Source of the DNA: Litoreibacter ponti
Lineage (GTDB): Bacteria > Pseudomonadota > Alphaproteobacteria > Rhodobacterales > Rhodobacteraceae
Direction of reading: 5' to 3'
Assembly: GCF_003054285.1 (NCBI RefSeq)
Contig: NZ_QBKS01000002.1
Location: forward strand, 62,001-126,000
DNA: 64,000 bases
A program made the translations under genes and the position numbers. Numbering within the stretch: the first letter of the stretch is position 1; every line of letters begins with the position of its first letter. Below, piece by piece: positions 42,100-50,707 of this stretch. Below the pieces are notes generated by a model. That model was not told the DNA's origin and searched no databases. It was given only the letters and a program-made list of their open reading frames with translations.

Positions 42100-44346
42100 T
42101 CAGGCCGACAGCAGCGACGCGACGTGGTTTTTGACCGAGACGCGGGCAGATTGCCCGTAGGCCACGGGGTTTGCGCGCAGCTCGGGGAAGACCGAAAGCA
42201 GCTCGGCACGGGCCTGATCTTCCAGCCCCGACAGGGAGTATGATCCGGGCTGGTAGCTTTCGCTGGCCGCACCGTTGGCGGTGACGATCTGGTGATCGTC
42301 AAACATGATGTGGTGGTAGGTCATTAGCCCCGGGGGGCGCCTCACGATGTCTGTTCCGTTGATCAGGCTTTGCGCGGCAACCAGCACCTCCCGCTCGCCG
42401 AAATGCAACTCTGCAAGATAGCCCTCCAGCACCATCCGGTGCTGCGGGGAGACCAGCAAGGTGTCGTCATTGCCGAAGGCCCCTGGCGCAAAGACAACCG
42501 GGGCCGTGGCCTCGGTCGTGGCGACGTGGCGGTTGCCCGCCCAGCGGATCGGCTGGGGTCCGGCGTCGCGGGTCAGAACGAGATCGCCGACTTGCAGCTC
42601 CTCCACCCGCCGCGCGCCGTGGGGCGTGTCGATCAACGTGCCGCGCCCGAAGCAGATGATATTTTCGATCTCCGAGAAGGTGACCGTTGTGCCATCAAGC
42701 AGCGTCGCCGTGCCGGACTCGCGTCCGGCTGCGGTCGTGGGATCGGTGTAGATGATCGAGCCCAGAACCAGCTGGCCGTTGAAGTCGAGCGTGTCACCAG
42801 CGCCCTCGCCGGTCTCTCCACCGACAATGTCGATCGTGCCGCCATCCAACTGGCCACCGTCGATCAGGAAAGTGTCATCGCCTCCGCCACCCGTCGCAGT
42901 ATCGCTTTGGCCAAGCGTGATCTGGTCGCTTCCGCCGCCGCCAAGCAACGTGTCGTTGCCCGCGCCACCATCAAGGATGTCGGCACCGCTGCCGCCTTCC
43001 AGCCGGTCTTCGCCCTCGCCGCCAAACAGGGTGTCCTGCCCGGCCTCGCCTTGCAGCAGATCGTCGCCTGTTCCGCCGTCGATAATGTCATTGCCGATGT
43101 CACCACGCACCGTGTCTTCGCCCTCGCCCGCGAAAACGGTGTCATTACCCGCGCCGGCCTCGATCACGTCGTCATTGTTCGACACCGGGACCGCGTCGAA
43201 ATGGATGTCCGTCAGGTAGATGGCCTGCTGGGTGTCGCCGCCATTGTCATAAATGATCTGGATCGAAGCGACCGGGCCTGCGATCTCGATCAGGGCGGAC
43301 GCCTCGACAGAGCCGGGCGTGAAATTCGTCAGCGCGCCGGTGATTGTGTTGCCGGTCACCGTATGGTTCGAGCCACCTGTGATATTGACGAAAACCGCAT
43401 TTCCGGCGGCGTCAAACGCGTTGACCGTTACAATATCCTGAAAGTTGTTCGCCCCGTCGCTGAGCCCATCGATATCACTGATGCGAAACTGGACATTCTG
43501 GACACTGTCCGAAAAACCAGAACCCGCGACGGCGGAAAAATCGAACGCGACGGTGGTATCATCGGCCGAACCATTGGCGAAAATGTAGCCTGCCGACGTG
43601 GTGGAAAACGGCTCACCGGGCGCGACGTAGACAGCGTCACTCGCCCCACCGGACAGCTCAGCCGAGAATTCTTCGTTGGTTTGCAGGTCGGAATAGGTGA
43701 CTTCGACCTGGATGCCATTCGTGTTCTGGGACACACCGCCGCGCAAGTCCTGCTCGTCGGTGTAGTCTGTCCAGTTGAATTGCAGCGGCGTTGGGGGCGT
43801 GGGCGACGGGGCATCAAGCCCGTCCACCACATCATTGCTCGTGTCGCCTGTGTAGTTCGCATCAATGACATCATCGCCATCGGTCCCCGACACGATCCCG
43901 TCCGAGGCCGCGGCGTAATCGGCATAGGAAAAACTTGCCTCGCCCGCGCTGGCGTCGGGCGTGTTGTCGAAACTGACCGTCTCGTAAATCCGTCCCGGGA
44001 CCAGCGGGATCTCCGACAGAGTGTACCAGCCTTGGTTCGTCCCGTCATTGACCCGGAACGTGACCAGTTGAAACTCTTTGCCGGTCACGGTGTCGATCAA
44101 GGTCCACGCCTCGTCGGCATAGACTTCGTTGCCGGTCGTGGTGTTGCCGCCGATCGTTGTCGTGGCGGTCGCGTTCTCGCTCGCCGCGTCGTCGAAGTTT
44201 TGGCCGTCGACGCCGGTCTGGTTGTCGGTAATCGCGGCAGAGCCATTCGCGGTGGACGGGCCGGAATATGTGATCGTGCCGCCGGGCGTGTTGGAAAAAA
44301 CGCTGAGCGCGTCGAATTCGTAGATATCGACTGTATATGTCGGCAT
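42100..44346 (-). CDS. Large RTX calcium-binding protein with C-terminal Hint domain
   Basis: 748-residue acidic secreted protein. The N-terminal half is beta-rich, with Asn, Thr and Asp (PTYTVDIYEFDALSV...). About residues 390-500 carry RTX nonapeptides (GGTGDD, GGEGED, GGAGND), which bind calcium and normally direct type I secretion. The last 184 residues form a Hint_2 domain starting at Cys565 (ICFGRGTLIDTPHG; VEELQVGDLVLTRD). Such RTX-Hint proteins are common in Roseobacters. GGAAGGGG ribosome site upstream. No type I secretion genes are adjacent. Confidence 0.88.
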   Translation of the reverse strand: MPTYTVDIYEFDALSVFSNTPGGTITYSGPSTANGSAAITDNQTGVDGQNFDDAASENATATTTIGGNTTTGNEVYADEAWTLIDTVTGKEFQLVTFRVNDGTNQGWYTLSEIPLVPGRIYETVSFDNTPDASAGEASFSYADYAAASDGIVSGTDGDDVIDANYTGDTSNDVVDGLDAPSPTPPTPLQFNWTDYTDEQDLRGGVSQNTNGIQVEVTYSDLQTNEEFSAELSGGASDAVYVAPGEPFSTTSAGYIFANGSADDTTVAFDFSAVAGSGFSDSVQNVQFRISDIDGLSDGANNFQDIVTVNAFDAAGNAVFVNITGGSNHTVTGNTITGALTNFTPGSVEASALIEIAGPVASIQIIYDNGGDTQQAIYLTDIHFDAVPVSNNDDVIEAGAGNDTVFAGEGEDTVRGDIGNDIIDGGTGDDLLQGEAGQDTLFGGEGEDRLEGGSGADILDGGAGNDTLLGGGGSDQITLGQSDTATGGGGDDTFLIDGGQLDGGTIDIVGGETGEGAGDTLDFNGQLVLGSIIYTDPTTAAGRESGTATLLDGTTVTFSEIENIICFGRGTLIDTPHGARRVEELQVGDLVLTRDAGPQPIRWAGNRHVATTEATAPVVFAPGAFGNDDTLLVSPQHRMVLEGYLAELHFGEREVLVAAQSLINGTDIVRRPPGLMTYHHIMFDDHQIVTANGAASESYQPGSYSLSGLEDQARAELLSVFPELRANPVAYGQSARVSVKNHVASLLSA

Positions 44347-44617
44347 TTTGGGCGCCCCTTCCCAGATTACGCGCCCGTTGAAGTCCTGTTTTCCGGCGCA
44401 TTTTTGTTTCTACTGCACGAAAAATAGGCAGTGATCTTGGCGCGGGTCTGATCAAATGCTGCGCAGGACGGGGCCATTTTGTGACAATTCTGGGTCCAAT
44501 GGGCAGCTCTGCGGGTGCCGTTGTCATGTCACATCGCCACGGCGCGCGCGCCAGCCCCCTTGGCGCAGCCCCCGCCCCGGCCTATAAGCCCGCGACGCCA
44601 CAAGACGGAGAGCCGCA

Positions 44618-45205
44618 ATGCGGACCGCCAAGATCACCCGCACCACCGCCGAGACCGACATCACCGTCGAGATAAACCTCGACGGCACAGGAACTTACGA
44701 CAACCAGACAGGCGTCGGGTTCTTCGACCATATGCTCGATCAACTGGCGCGCCACGCGTTGGTCGACATGACTGTGCGCGCGACCGGTGATCTGCATATC
44801 GACGACCACCATACGGTCGAGGATACCGGCATCGCGCTTGGTCAGGCGCTGTCGCAGGCGCTTGGCGACAAGCGCGGGATCCGCCGCTATGGCGCATGCC
44901 ACCTGCCTATGGATGACGCGCAGGTGCGGTGCGCGCTCGACCTGTCCGGGCGGCCCTTCCTGGTCTGCGCACTCGACATACCGACCGCCAAGATCGGCGC
45001 ATTCGACACCGAACTGGTGCGCGAATTCTTCCAGGCCTTCGCGACCCATGGCGGCATCACGCTGCATATCGACCAGCTGCACGGCTTCAACAGCCACCAC
45101 ATCGTCGAGGCCGCATTCAAGGCCGTCGCCCGCGCGCTGCGCGAGGCGGTGGAGGTTGACCCGCGCAAATCGGATGCAATCCCCTCGACCAAGGGTGCGC
45201 TCTGA
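44618..45205 (+). CDS. hisB: Imidazoleglycerol-phosphate dehydratase (HisB)
   Basis: 195-residue monofunctional IGPD of histidine biosynthesis. Two manganese-binding motifs are seen, DDHHTVEDTGI and the C-terminal NSHHIVEAAFKA, with FFDHMLDQLARH near the start. The E. coli-type phosphatase domain is absent, as expected. Ribosome site GGAGA upstream. hisH follows after 2 nt. Confidence 0.97.
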   Translation: MRTAKITRTTAETDITVEINLDGTGTYDNQTGVGFFDHMLDQLARHALVDMTVRATGDLHIDDHHTVEDTGIALGQALSQALGDKRGIRRYGACHLPMDDAQVRCALDLSGRPFLVCALDIPTAKIGAFDTELVREFFQAFATHGGITLHIDQLHGFNSHHIVEAAFKAVARALREAVEVDPRKSDAIPSTKGAL

Positions 45206-45207
45206 GC

Positions 45208-45858
45208 ATGCTCACGGTCCTGATCGACTATGACAGCGGTAATCTGCACTCGGCGGAGAAGGCGTTCCAGCGGATGTCGGCCGAGGTCGGAGGCGGCGAG
45301 GTGCTGGTTACCTCGCGCCCGGAGGATGTTGCGCGGGCGGATCGCATCGTGCTGCCGGGAGATGGTGCCTTTCCCGCCTGCCGCAATGCGCTGACCCGGG
45401 ATCGCGCGGCGCTCTACGAGGCGATTGAAGAGGCCGCCATCACCAAGGCGCGGCCCTTCATGGGCATTTGCGTGGGGATGCAGATGCTCGCAAGCGTCGG
45501 ACGCGAATATGTCGACACCCCCGGCTTCGACTGGATCGGCGGCGAGATCGTGAAGATCACGCCCTCTGACCGCAGCCTCAAGGTGCCCCATATGGGCTGG
45601 AACGATTTGGTCCTCTCACAGGCGCAAGTCGCGCACCCGGTGCTCGACGGGATCAAGACCGGCGATCATGCCTATTTCGTGCATTCTTATCATTTCATGG
45701 TGGCCGATTTGGCGCACCGCCTCGCCCATGTGGACTACGGCGGAGAGATCACCGCGATCGTCGGGCGTGACACAATGATCGGAACCCAGTTCCATCCGGA
45801 AAAGAGCCAGACCACCGGTCTGCGCATGATCGCGAACTTCCTGACATGGGCGCCCTAG
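45208..45858 (+). CDS. hisH: Imidazole glycerol phosphate synthase subunit HisH
   Basis: 216-residue glutamine amidotransferase subunit that feeds ammonia to HisF. Nucleophile Cys in FMGICVGMQMLA and catalytic His-x-Glu in TQFHPEKSQ are present. Directly after hisB; its partner hisF lies 2.6 kb downstream. Confidence 0.96.
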   Translation: MLTVLIDYDSGNLHSAEKAFQRMSAEVGGGEVLVTSRPEDVARADRIVLPGDGAFPACRNALTRDRAALYEAIEEAAITKARPFMGICVGMQMLASVGREYVDTPGFDWIGGEIVKITPSDRSLKVPHMGWNDLVLSQAQVAHPVLDGIKTGDHAYFVHSYHFMVADLAHRLAHVDYGGEITAIVGRDTMIGTQFHPEKSQTTGLRMIANFLTWAP

Positions 45859-45861
45859 CGG

Positions 45862-46017
45862 CTACCAGTTCAGGGCCAGCACCGGCAGGCCCTTGGCGTC
45901 GCTATCGGCAAGCACCTGCATCCAGCCATCAGCCCCGGCCAGCGGGATCGCCATATCAATGGGCGAACATCCCATAATCAGAAGACCCATCCCCACAAAA
46001 ATCATGACAAGTTTCAC
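45862..46017 (-). CDS. Tiny lipoprotein (51 residues)
   Basis: From a GTG at 46,017 with GGAG 8 nt upstream: a signal peptide (KLVMIFVGMGLLIMGC) with the lipobox Cys, then a 35-residue tail (SPIDMAIPLAGADGWM...). The longer frame to 46,098 adds a basic region without a start-site signal. It ends 3 nt from the hisH stop, convergent. No family is recognised; the good ribosome site and lipobox favour a real gene. Confidence 0.5.
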   Translation of the reverse strand: MKLVMIFVGMGLLIMGCSPIDMAIPLAGADGWMQVLADSDAKGLPVLALNW

Positions 46018-46104
46018 CGCATTCTCCCGAGCCAATTGCAATCGTGCGTGCTTTGGAAACAATCTGCGGGACAACCCGATAAGAAATGGTGAATCCACAT
46101 GAAA

Positions 46105-46128
46105 AAGGCCGGAATTACTCCCGGCCTT
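46105..46128 (-). terminator. Terminator of the DUF2147 gene
   Basis: AAGGCCGG/CCGGCCTT (8 bp, 8-nt loop) followed on the minus strand by a T run (complement of AAAAA at 46,102-46,106), 26 nt past the DUF2147 stop. Confidence 0.7.
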
Positions 46129-46153
46129 CCGTTAAATCTGCAATGTTTTGCGC

Positions 46154-46540
46154 TTACTTGATGCGGGTCCAGGTCTGCTTGGAGCAGAGCAAGCCCCCGG
46201 CGATGCACCCGGCCAGTTTCAGGCTGTTGCCAGCCAGATCGATTTTGCCGATGTAGATCTTGTTGTTCGACGGGCGCCAAACCTTGCCTTCGTACTTGCC
46301 GCCGCCCACGGGCTTCATCGAGCGCACGATCTGCTTGCCGATATTTTCGGATTTGTACTCGCCCGAGGCGTTGAAGGTGCGCGAGATCGTACCGCAGACA
46401 TTCGCGCCGCATTTGCCCATCGTCACATGCGCGTAGGCGCCGTCATCAACCTGGGTCTTCCAGACGCCCAGGGCCGGGTCGGCCAGCGCGGGGGCCGTCA
46501 ATCCAAACGCCAGCACAGCAGCGAGTTTCAAAGCTTTCAT
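46154..46540 (-). CDS. DUF2147 secreted protein
   Basis: 128 residues. Signal peptide MKALKLAAVLAFGLTAPALA, then GVWKTQVDDGAYAHVTM, CGANVCGTISRTF and VWRPSNNKIYIGKIDLAGNSLKLAGCIAGGLLCSKQTW, matching the DUF2147 beta-barrel-like family. Several Cys may pair in the periplasm. Function unknown. Oriented against the his genes around it, with its own terminator. Confidence 0.9.
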   Translation of the reverse strand: MKALKLAAVLAFGLTAPALADPALGVWKTQVDDGAYAHVTMGKCGANVCGTISRTFNASGEYKSENIGKQIVRSMKPVGGGKYEGKVWRPSNNKIYIGKIDLAGNSLKLAGCIAGGLLCSKQTWTRIK

Positions 46541-46660
46541 AGTGTCCTCCCAAAAAACATGAGAGATATCGTGCGAAATCGCATCCGCAAATCAAGCGTG
46601 ACGTCGCGGCGCGGATGTGGAATAGGGACGCGCACCGATCCCAAAAGAAGGCCACCTGCC

Positions 46661-47383
46661 ATGATCCTCTACCCCGCCATCGACCTCAAGGACGGCAATT
46701 GCGTGCGGCTCTACAAGGGCGAGATGGATCAGGCGACGGTGTTCAACGACAACCCGGCCGCGCAGGCGCGTGCGTTTCAGGACGCAGGCTGCGAATGGCT
46801 GCATCTCGTTGATCTCAATGGCGCTTTTGCGGGCGAGCCGGTCAATGGCGCGGCGGTCGAGGCAATCCTTTCGCAAACCTCGGTGCCTGCACAACTTGGC
46901 GGCGGCATCCGCGATATGAAGACAATCGAGACATGGCTCGACAAGGGCCTCGCGCGGGTCATCCTTGGGACCGTTGCGGTCGAAAACCCGGATCTCGTGC
47001 GCGAAGCCGCGCGCGCCTTCCCCGGCCATGTGGCCATCGGGCTGGACGCCCGCGACGGCATGGTCGCGACCCGCGGCTGGGCGGAGGAGACCGACATCGA
47101 GGTCACCGCGCTGGCCCGCCAATTCGAAGACGCGGGCGTCGCGGCCCTGATCTACACCGACATCAACCGCGATGGCGCCATGCAGGGCCCCAATGTCGAG
47201 GCGACGGCGAAGCTCGCCCGCGCAGTCTCGATCCCGATTATCGCATCAGGTGGCGTGTCCTCGCTGGACGATCTACGCGCGCTCAAGGACACCGGCGCGC
47301 CGCTGGACGGCGCAATCTCCGGCCGCGCGCTTTATGACGGGGCAATCGATCTGGCGGAAGCGCTCACAGTGCTCAAGTCCTGA
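46661..47383 (+). CDS. hisA: Phosphoribosylformimino-5-aminoimidazole carboxamide ribotide isomerase (HisA)
   Basis: 240-residue (beta/alpha)8 enzyme. Catalytic Asp in LYPAIDLKDGNCVRL and the second Asp in YTDINRDGAMQGPN are present, with phosphate-binding LGGGIRD and ASGGVSS. The frame is open upstream, but the family start is the ATG at 46,661. A terminator follows, so it is separated from hisF-hisE. Confidence 0.97.
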   Translation: MILYPAIDLKDGNCVRLYKGEMDQATVFNDNPAAQARAFQDAGCEWLHLVDLNGAFAGEPVNGAAVEAILSQTSVPAQLGGGIRDMKTIETWLDKGLARVILGTVAVENPDLVREAARAFPGHVAIGLDARDGMVATRGWAEETDIEVTALARQFEDAGVAALIYTDINRDGAMQGPNVEATAKLARAVSIPIIASGGVSSLDDLRALKDTGAPLDGAISGRALYDGAIDLAEALTVLKS

Positions 47384-47385
47384 TC

Positions 47386-47414
47386 CCCTGCGCCGTCATG
47401 GCGCAGGGTGTTTT
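47386..47414 (+). terminator. Terminator of hisA
   Basis: Perfect 9-bp stem CCCTGCGCC/GGCGCAGGG, loop GTCAT, followed by TGTTTT. It lies directly after the hisA stop. Confidence 0.75.
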
Positions 47415-47453
47415 GCGGCGACAGGCGTAATCTCCACATGAAGGAGATGCTTC

Positions 47454-47930
47454 ATGCTGTCACCCGATGTCCGCACAACCGCCCTGCCCGCCCATAGCAA
47501 GTTGCACGCATACAACCGCTCCGGCGATTTCCTAGATTGCTATGGGGTGCCAAGCCCGCTTGATGCCCGCACGGCGGCAGAGATCATCACCGAATTCCCA
47601 TCCTGGGTCGGCAAGCTGCTGGTGGTCCGCGGGTTGCTGACCTCGCCCTTCGGGCTCGACAATGATGGACCCGATGCCGCCGACAAGCTGGGCCCGTTCC
47701 CGGTGGAGCACAGCGACGCGGGAGAGGTCATTGCGGGCTTCAACGACCGCCATCTCGATTTCCGCGTCTCGGTCATGGCCCATCAGGGCCAGATCACGCT
47801 GGCCACTTGGGTCCACACGCACAACATAGGCGGCAAGGCCTACCTTGCCGCCATCATGCCGTTTCACATTCTGATTGCGCGCAACGCGCTGACCCGCGTG
47901 GCCCAAGCGCAGACGCCGATGGCGGCCTAG
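47454..47930 (+). CDS. DUF2867-family protein
   Basis: 158 residues. SGDFLDCYGVP near the start, PSWVGKLLVVRGLL in the middle and VIAGFNDRHLDFRVSV fit DUF2867, a START-like domain family without known role. No signal peptide. ATG has AAGGAG upstream. Convergent with the DUF302 gene, overlapping by 4 nt. Confidence 0.82.
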   Translation: MLSPDVRTTALPAHSKLHAYNRSGDFLDCYGVPSPLDARTAAEIITEFPSWVGKLLVVRGLLTSPFGLDNDGPDAADKLGPFPVEHSDAGEVIAGFNDRHLDFRVSVMAHQGQITLATWVHTHNIGGKAYLAAIMPFHILIARNALTRVAQAQTPMAA

Positions 47931-48367
47931 CCCGCCGCGGCGCCCGTCAGCTTGCCCAGCGCGCCCTGCATCATCTTGATGAATTGCGCATCCGCAGGGA
48001 TGTCCAGATCGCCAAGCATGTCGGCCGGGTCTTCATAGGTGATGACGGTCCCTTCCTCGCCCTCGTAGATCGCCACTTTCAACGGCAGGTAGAGCGACGC
48101 ACGCAGGTCGGCCTGCATGGCGGGCGTGCCCAGCTTGGGATTGCCGAAGATCAGTGTTTGCGCCGCGGGCATCTCCAGATCGACCGAGGACGCGCCTTTT
48201 TGGTGGTCCACCCGCGCGAACACGGTCGCGCCTGCATTGCCAACAGCGGCCTCCAATGCATCCATCGCCTCGGCCACGGATTTCTCGGTTTTCACGGTCA
48301 CAAGATCGGCGGCGGCGGGCATGGCAACTCCAAAGGTCAGCGCAGTGGCAAGCAGGAAACGTTTCAT
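47927..48367 (-). CDS. DUF302 secreted protein
   Basis: 146 residues from the ATG with GGAG upstream. Signal peptide MKRFLLATALTFGVAMPAAA; mature DUF302 domain (SVAEAMDALEAAVGNAGATVFARVDH; LIFGNPKLGTPAMQADLRASLYLPLKVAIYE), the family of TTHA-like proteins proposed to bind hydrophobic ligands. Lies against his-gene direction between hisA and hisF. Confidence 0.88.
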   Translation of the reverse strand: MKRFLLATALTFGVAMPAAADLVTVKTEKSVAEAMDALEAAVGNAGATVFARVDHQKGASSVDLEMPAAQTLIFGNPKLGTPAMQADLRASLYLPLKVAIYEGEEGTVITYEDPADMLGDLDIPADAQFIKMMQGALGKLTGAAAG

Positions 48368-48492
48368 CGAAATTCTCCGTTTGTTCATGAATACGCGGCC
48401 ATAACGCCGCGTCCGCCCCCGGAGGTCCAGTCACGTCTCTGGCATCGGCAGGCAATTGCCGCTAAACCCGCGGCCAACAAAGGACCGACACT

Positions 48493-49257
48493 ATGCTGAA
48501 GACCCGCATCATTCCCTGTCTCGACGTCAAGGACGGCCGTGTGGTCAAGGGCGTCAACTTCGTAGGGCTGCGCGATGCGGGCGACCCGGTCGAGGCCGCG
48601 AAAGCCTATGACGCGGCGGGCGCGGACGAGCTGTGCTTTCTCGACATCAACGCGACCCATGAGAACCGCGGCACCATGTTCGACGTCGTCACCCGCACGG
48701 CGGAGGCTTGCTATATCCCGCTGACCGTCGGAGGCGGCGTCCGCACCCACGAGGACGTGCGCAAGCTGCTGCTCGCAGGCGCCGACAAGGTCAGCTTCAA
48801 CTCAGCCGCCGTGGCGAACCCCGATGTGGTGCGCGAGGCTGCTGATAGGTTCGGATCACAATGCATCGTCGTGGCCTTGGACGCCAAGACCGTCTCCCCC
48901 GGCAAGTGGGAGCTGTTCACCGCAGGCGGGCGCAAACCTACGGGGATCGACGCCGTGGAGTTCGCCAAGCTCGTGGTGGACAAGGGCGCGGGCGAGATCC
49001 TGTTGACCTCCATGGACCGGGACGGCACCCGCGACGGCTACAACCTCCCGCTCACCCGTGCGATATCCGACGCGGTGTCAGTGCCGGTGATCGCCTCGGG
49101 CGGCGTCGGCAATCTCGACCACTTGGTCGAGGGCGTGACCAGGGGCGGCGCGGACGCCGTGCTGGCGGCGTCCATCTTCCACTTCGGCGACTTCACAATT
49201 GCCCAGGCCAAGGCCCATATGGCCGAGGCGGGCTTGAACATGAGGCTCGGCGCATGA
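48493..49257 (+). CDS. hisF: Imidazole glycerol phosphate synthase subunit HisF
   Basis: 254-residue cyclase subunit. Catalytic Asp in IPCLDVKDGRVVKG and in TSMDRDGTRDGYN, phosphate-binding VGGGVRT and ASGGVGN. Works with HisH to form IGP and AICAR. AGGA ribosome site; its stop overlaps the hisE start (ATGA). Confidence 0.97.
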   Translation: MLKTRIIPCLDVKDGRVVKGVNFVGLRDAGDPVEAAKAYDAAGADELCFLDINATHENRGTMFDVVTRTAEACYIPLTVGGGVRTHEDVRKLLLAGADKVSFNSAAVANPDVVREAADRFGSQCIVVALDAKTVSPGKWELFTAGGRKPTGIDAVEFAKLVVDKGAGEILLTSMDRDGTRDGYNLPLTRAISDAVSVPVIASGGVGNLDHLVEGVTRGGADAVLAASIFHFGDFTIAQAKAHMAEAGLNMRLGA

Positions 49258-49559
49258 CTCTTGACGATCTCGACGCCATCATCCAGTCGCGCAAATCTGC
49301 GGACCCGGACAGCTCCTGGACGGCCAAACTGCTCGCCAAGGGCCCTGAGAAATGCGCCGAGAAATTCGGTGAAGAAGCGATCGAAGCGATCATCGCCGCC
49401 ACCAAGGGCGACACCGAGAACCTGACCGCCGAGGCGGCGGATGTGCTCTACCACCTGCTGGTCCTGCTCGCCGCGCGCGATGTGAAACTGGCAGATGTGA
49501 TGGAGACCCTCGCCGCACGCACCGGGCAATCCGGCCTCGCCGAGAAAGCCGCCCGTTGA
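49254..49559 (+). CDS. hisE: Phosphoribosyl-ATP pyrophosphatase (HisE)
   Basis: 101-residue all-alpha MazG-like enzyme of the second histidine-biosynthesis step. KCAEKFGEEAIEAIIAA holds the EExxE-type metal ligands and EAADVLYHLLVLL the second acidic pair. Monofunctional, without HisI. Overlaps hisF at the start and the MFS gene at the end. Confidence 0.96.
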   Translation: MTLDDLDAIIQSRKSADPDSSWTAKLLAKGPEKCAEKFGEEAIEAIIAATKGDTENLTAEAADVLYHLLVLLAARDVKLADVMETLAARTGQSGLAEKAAR

Positions 49560-50707
49560 GCGACGCGAAAAGCGACCCATTGCTGATCCCGGTCCTGTCG
49601 GCCTCGAACTTTGTCATTGGCATGGGCGCGTTTCTGGTCGTGGGGATGCTCACACCGATCGCCACGTCGCTCGACATTTCCGCCGCAACGGCGGGCCAGA
49701 TCATGACGGTCTACGCCATCGCCTACGCGATCCTGTCGCCGCTGCTGGTGGCAATGACGGGCGCGATCGGCCGCCGGCGGGTGCTGGCAGCAGGGCTCTG
49801 TCTGTTCGCGCTCGGCGCGGCGCTTGCCGCCGTCTCGAGCTCGACACTGGGCCTGAACCTGTCGCGTCTTTTTGCTGCCGCAGGTGCGGGCCTCTTCACC
49901 CCGGTCGCCGCCGCCACCGCCGCCGGGCTCAGCTCCGAGGCCACGCGCGGGAGGGTGCTCGCGGCGGTGTTCTTCGGCCTGACGCTGGCCCAAGTCGTAG
50001 GCGTGCCCGCAGGAAGCTACATCGCCTACACCTTCGGCTGGCGATGGGCCTTCTGGCTGGTCGTGGCCCTTGCCCTGCCCTGCATCGCGTTGGTCTGGAT
50101 GCGCGTCCCCAAGGGCCTGAGCTTCCAAGCCACCAAACTGTCCGACCTTGCGCAGGTGATGAAGAACGGCCCGCTGATGCTCGCGATCCTGTTCACCGCA
50201 TCCTTTCTGGGCGCGATCTACGTCGTTTTCACCTATCTCGCACCGATGCTGGAAGACCTGATGGGCTTCGGACGTGACGGCATCACGCTGGCCCTGCTGA
50301 TCTTCGGCGCAGGCGCGGTGGTGGGCAACATCCTGGGCGGCATTCTGGCCGACAAGCTCGGCCCCGCCCGCACGCTTTTGCTGGTCGCCATCGGGCAGGC
50401 CGCGATCATGCCCGCCTTTTCCTTCCTGCCGATGCCGCCTTGGGTGGTCTTCGCCATCATTGCGCTGTGGTCCGTGGTCGGCTGGTCCTTCATGGCGTCG
50501 CAGCAGTCCCGCCTGATCGCCCGCGCACCCGAGGCCGCCTCGGTCGTGCTCGCCCTCAACGCCGCCTCCATCTATGTGGGCGCGGCAGCGGGCTCCGCCG
50601 CGGGCGGGCTCGTGCTGGCCACTGCAGGCCCATCGGGCCTTGGCGTCGCGGCGGGTCTCTTCATGCTGGGGGCTGTGGCCCACGTCATCGCGTCAAACCG
50701 CGCCTAG
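49556..50707 (+). CDS. Major facilitator superfamily transporter (DHA1-type)
   Basis: 383 residues, twelve predicted helices. Starts with TTG inside the hisE stop (TTGA overlap), so it is coupled to the his operon. Motif A-like region between helices 2 and 3 (GAIGRRRVLAAG) and RLFAAAGAGLFTPVAAATAA fit arabinose/drug exporters of the AraJ/YdhP kind. Substrate unknown; the coupling could hint at a metabolite of the pathway. Confidence 0.87.
   Translation: MSDAKSDPLLIPVLSASNFVIGMGAFLVVGMLTPIATSLDISAATAGQIMTVYAIAYAILSPLLVAMTGAIGRRRVLAAGLCLFALGAALAAVSSSTLGLNLSRLFAAAGAGLFTPVAAATAAGLSSEATRGRVLAAVFFGLTLAQVVGVPAGSYIAYTFGWRWAFWLVVALALPCIALVWMRVPKGLSFQATKLSDLAQVMKNGPLMLAILFTASFLGAIYVVFTYLAPMLEDLMGFGRDGITLALLIFGAGAVVGNILGGILADKLGPARTLLLVAIGQAAIMPAFSFLPMPPWVVFAIIALWSVVGWSFMASQQSRLIARAPEAASVVLALNAASIYVGAAAGSAAGGLVLATAGPSGLGVAAGLFMLGAVAHVIASNRA

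Noticed and set aside
42370..44427. A 685-codon plus-strand frame opposite the RTX-Hint gene
   Set aside because: The minus strand has RTX repeats, a Hint domain and a ribosome site; the plus-strand translation has no domain and arises from the repetitive GC-rich coding sequence.
44347..44617. Hidden gene in the gap between the RTX gene and hisB
   Set aside because: Short frames only, without ribosome sites or domains; the divergent promoters of the two genes are the likely content.
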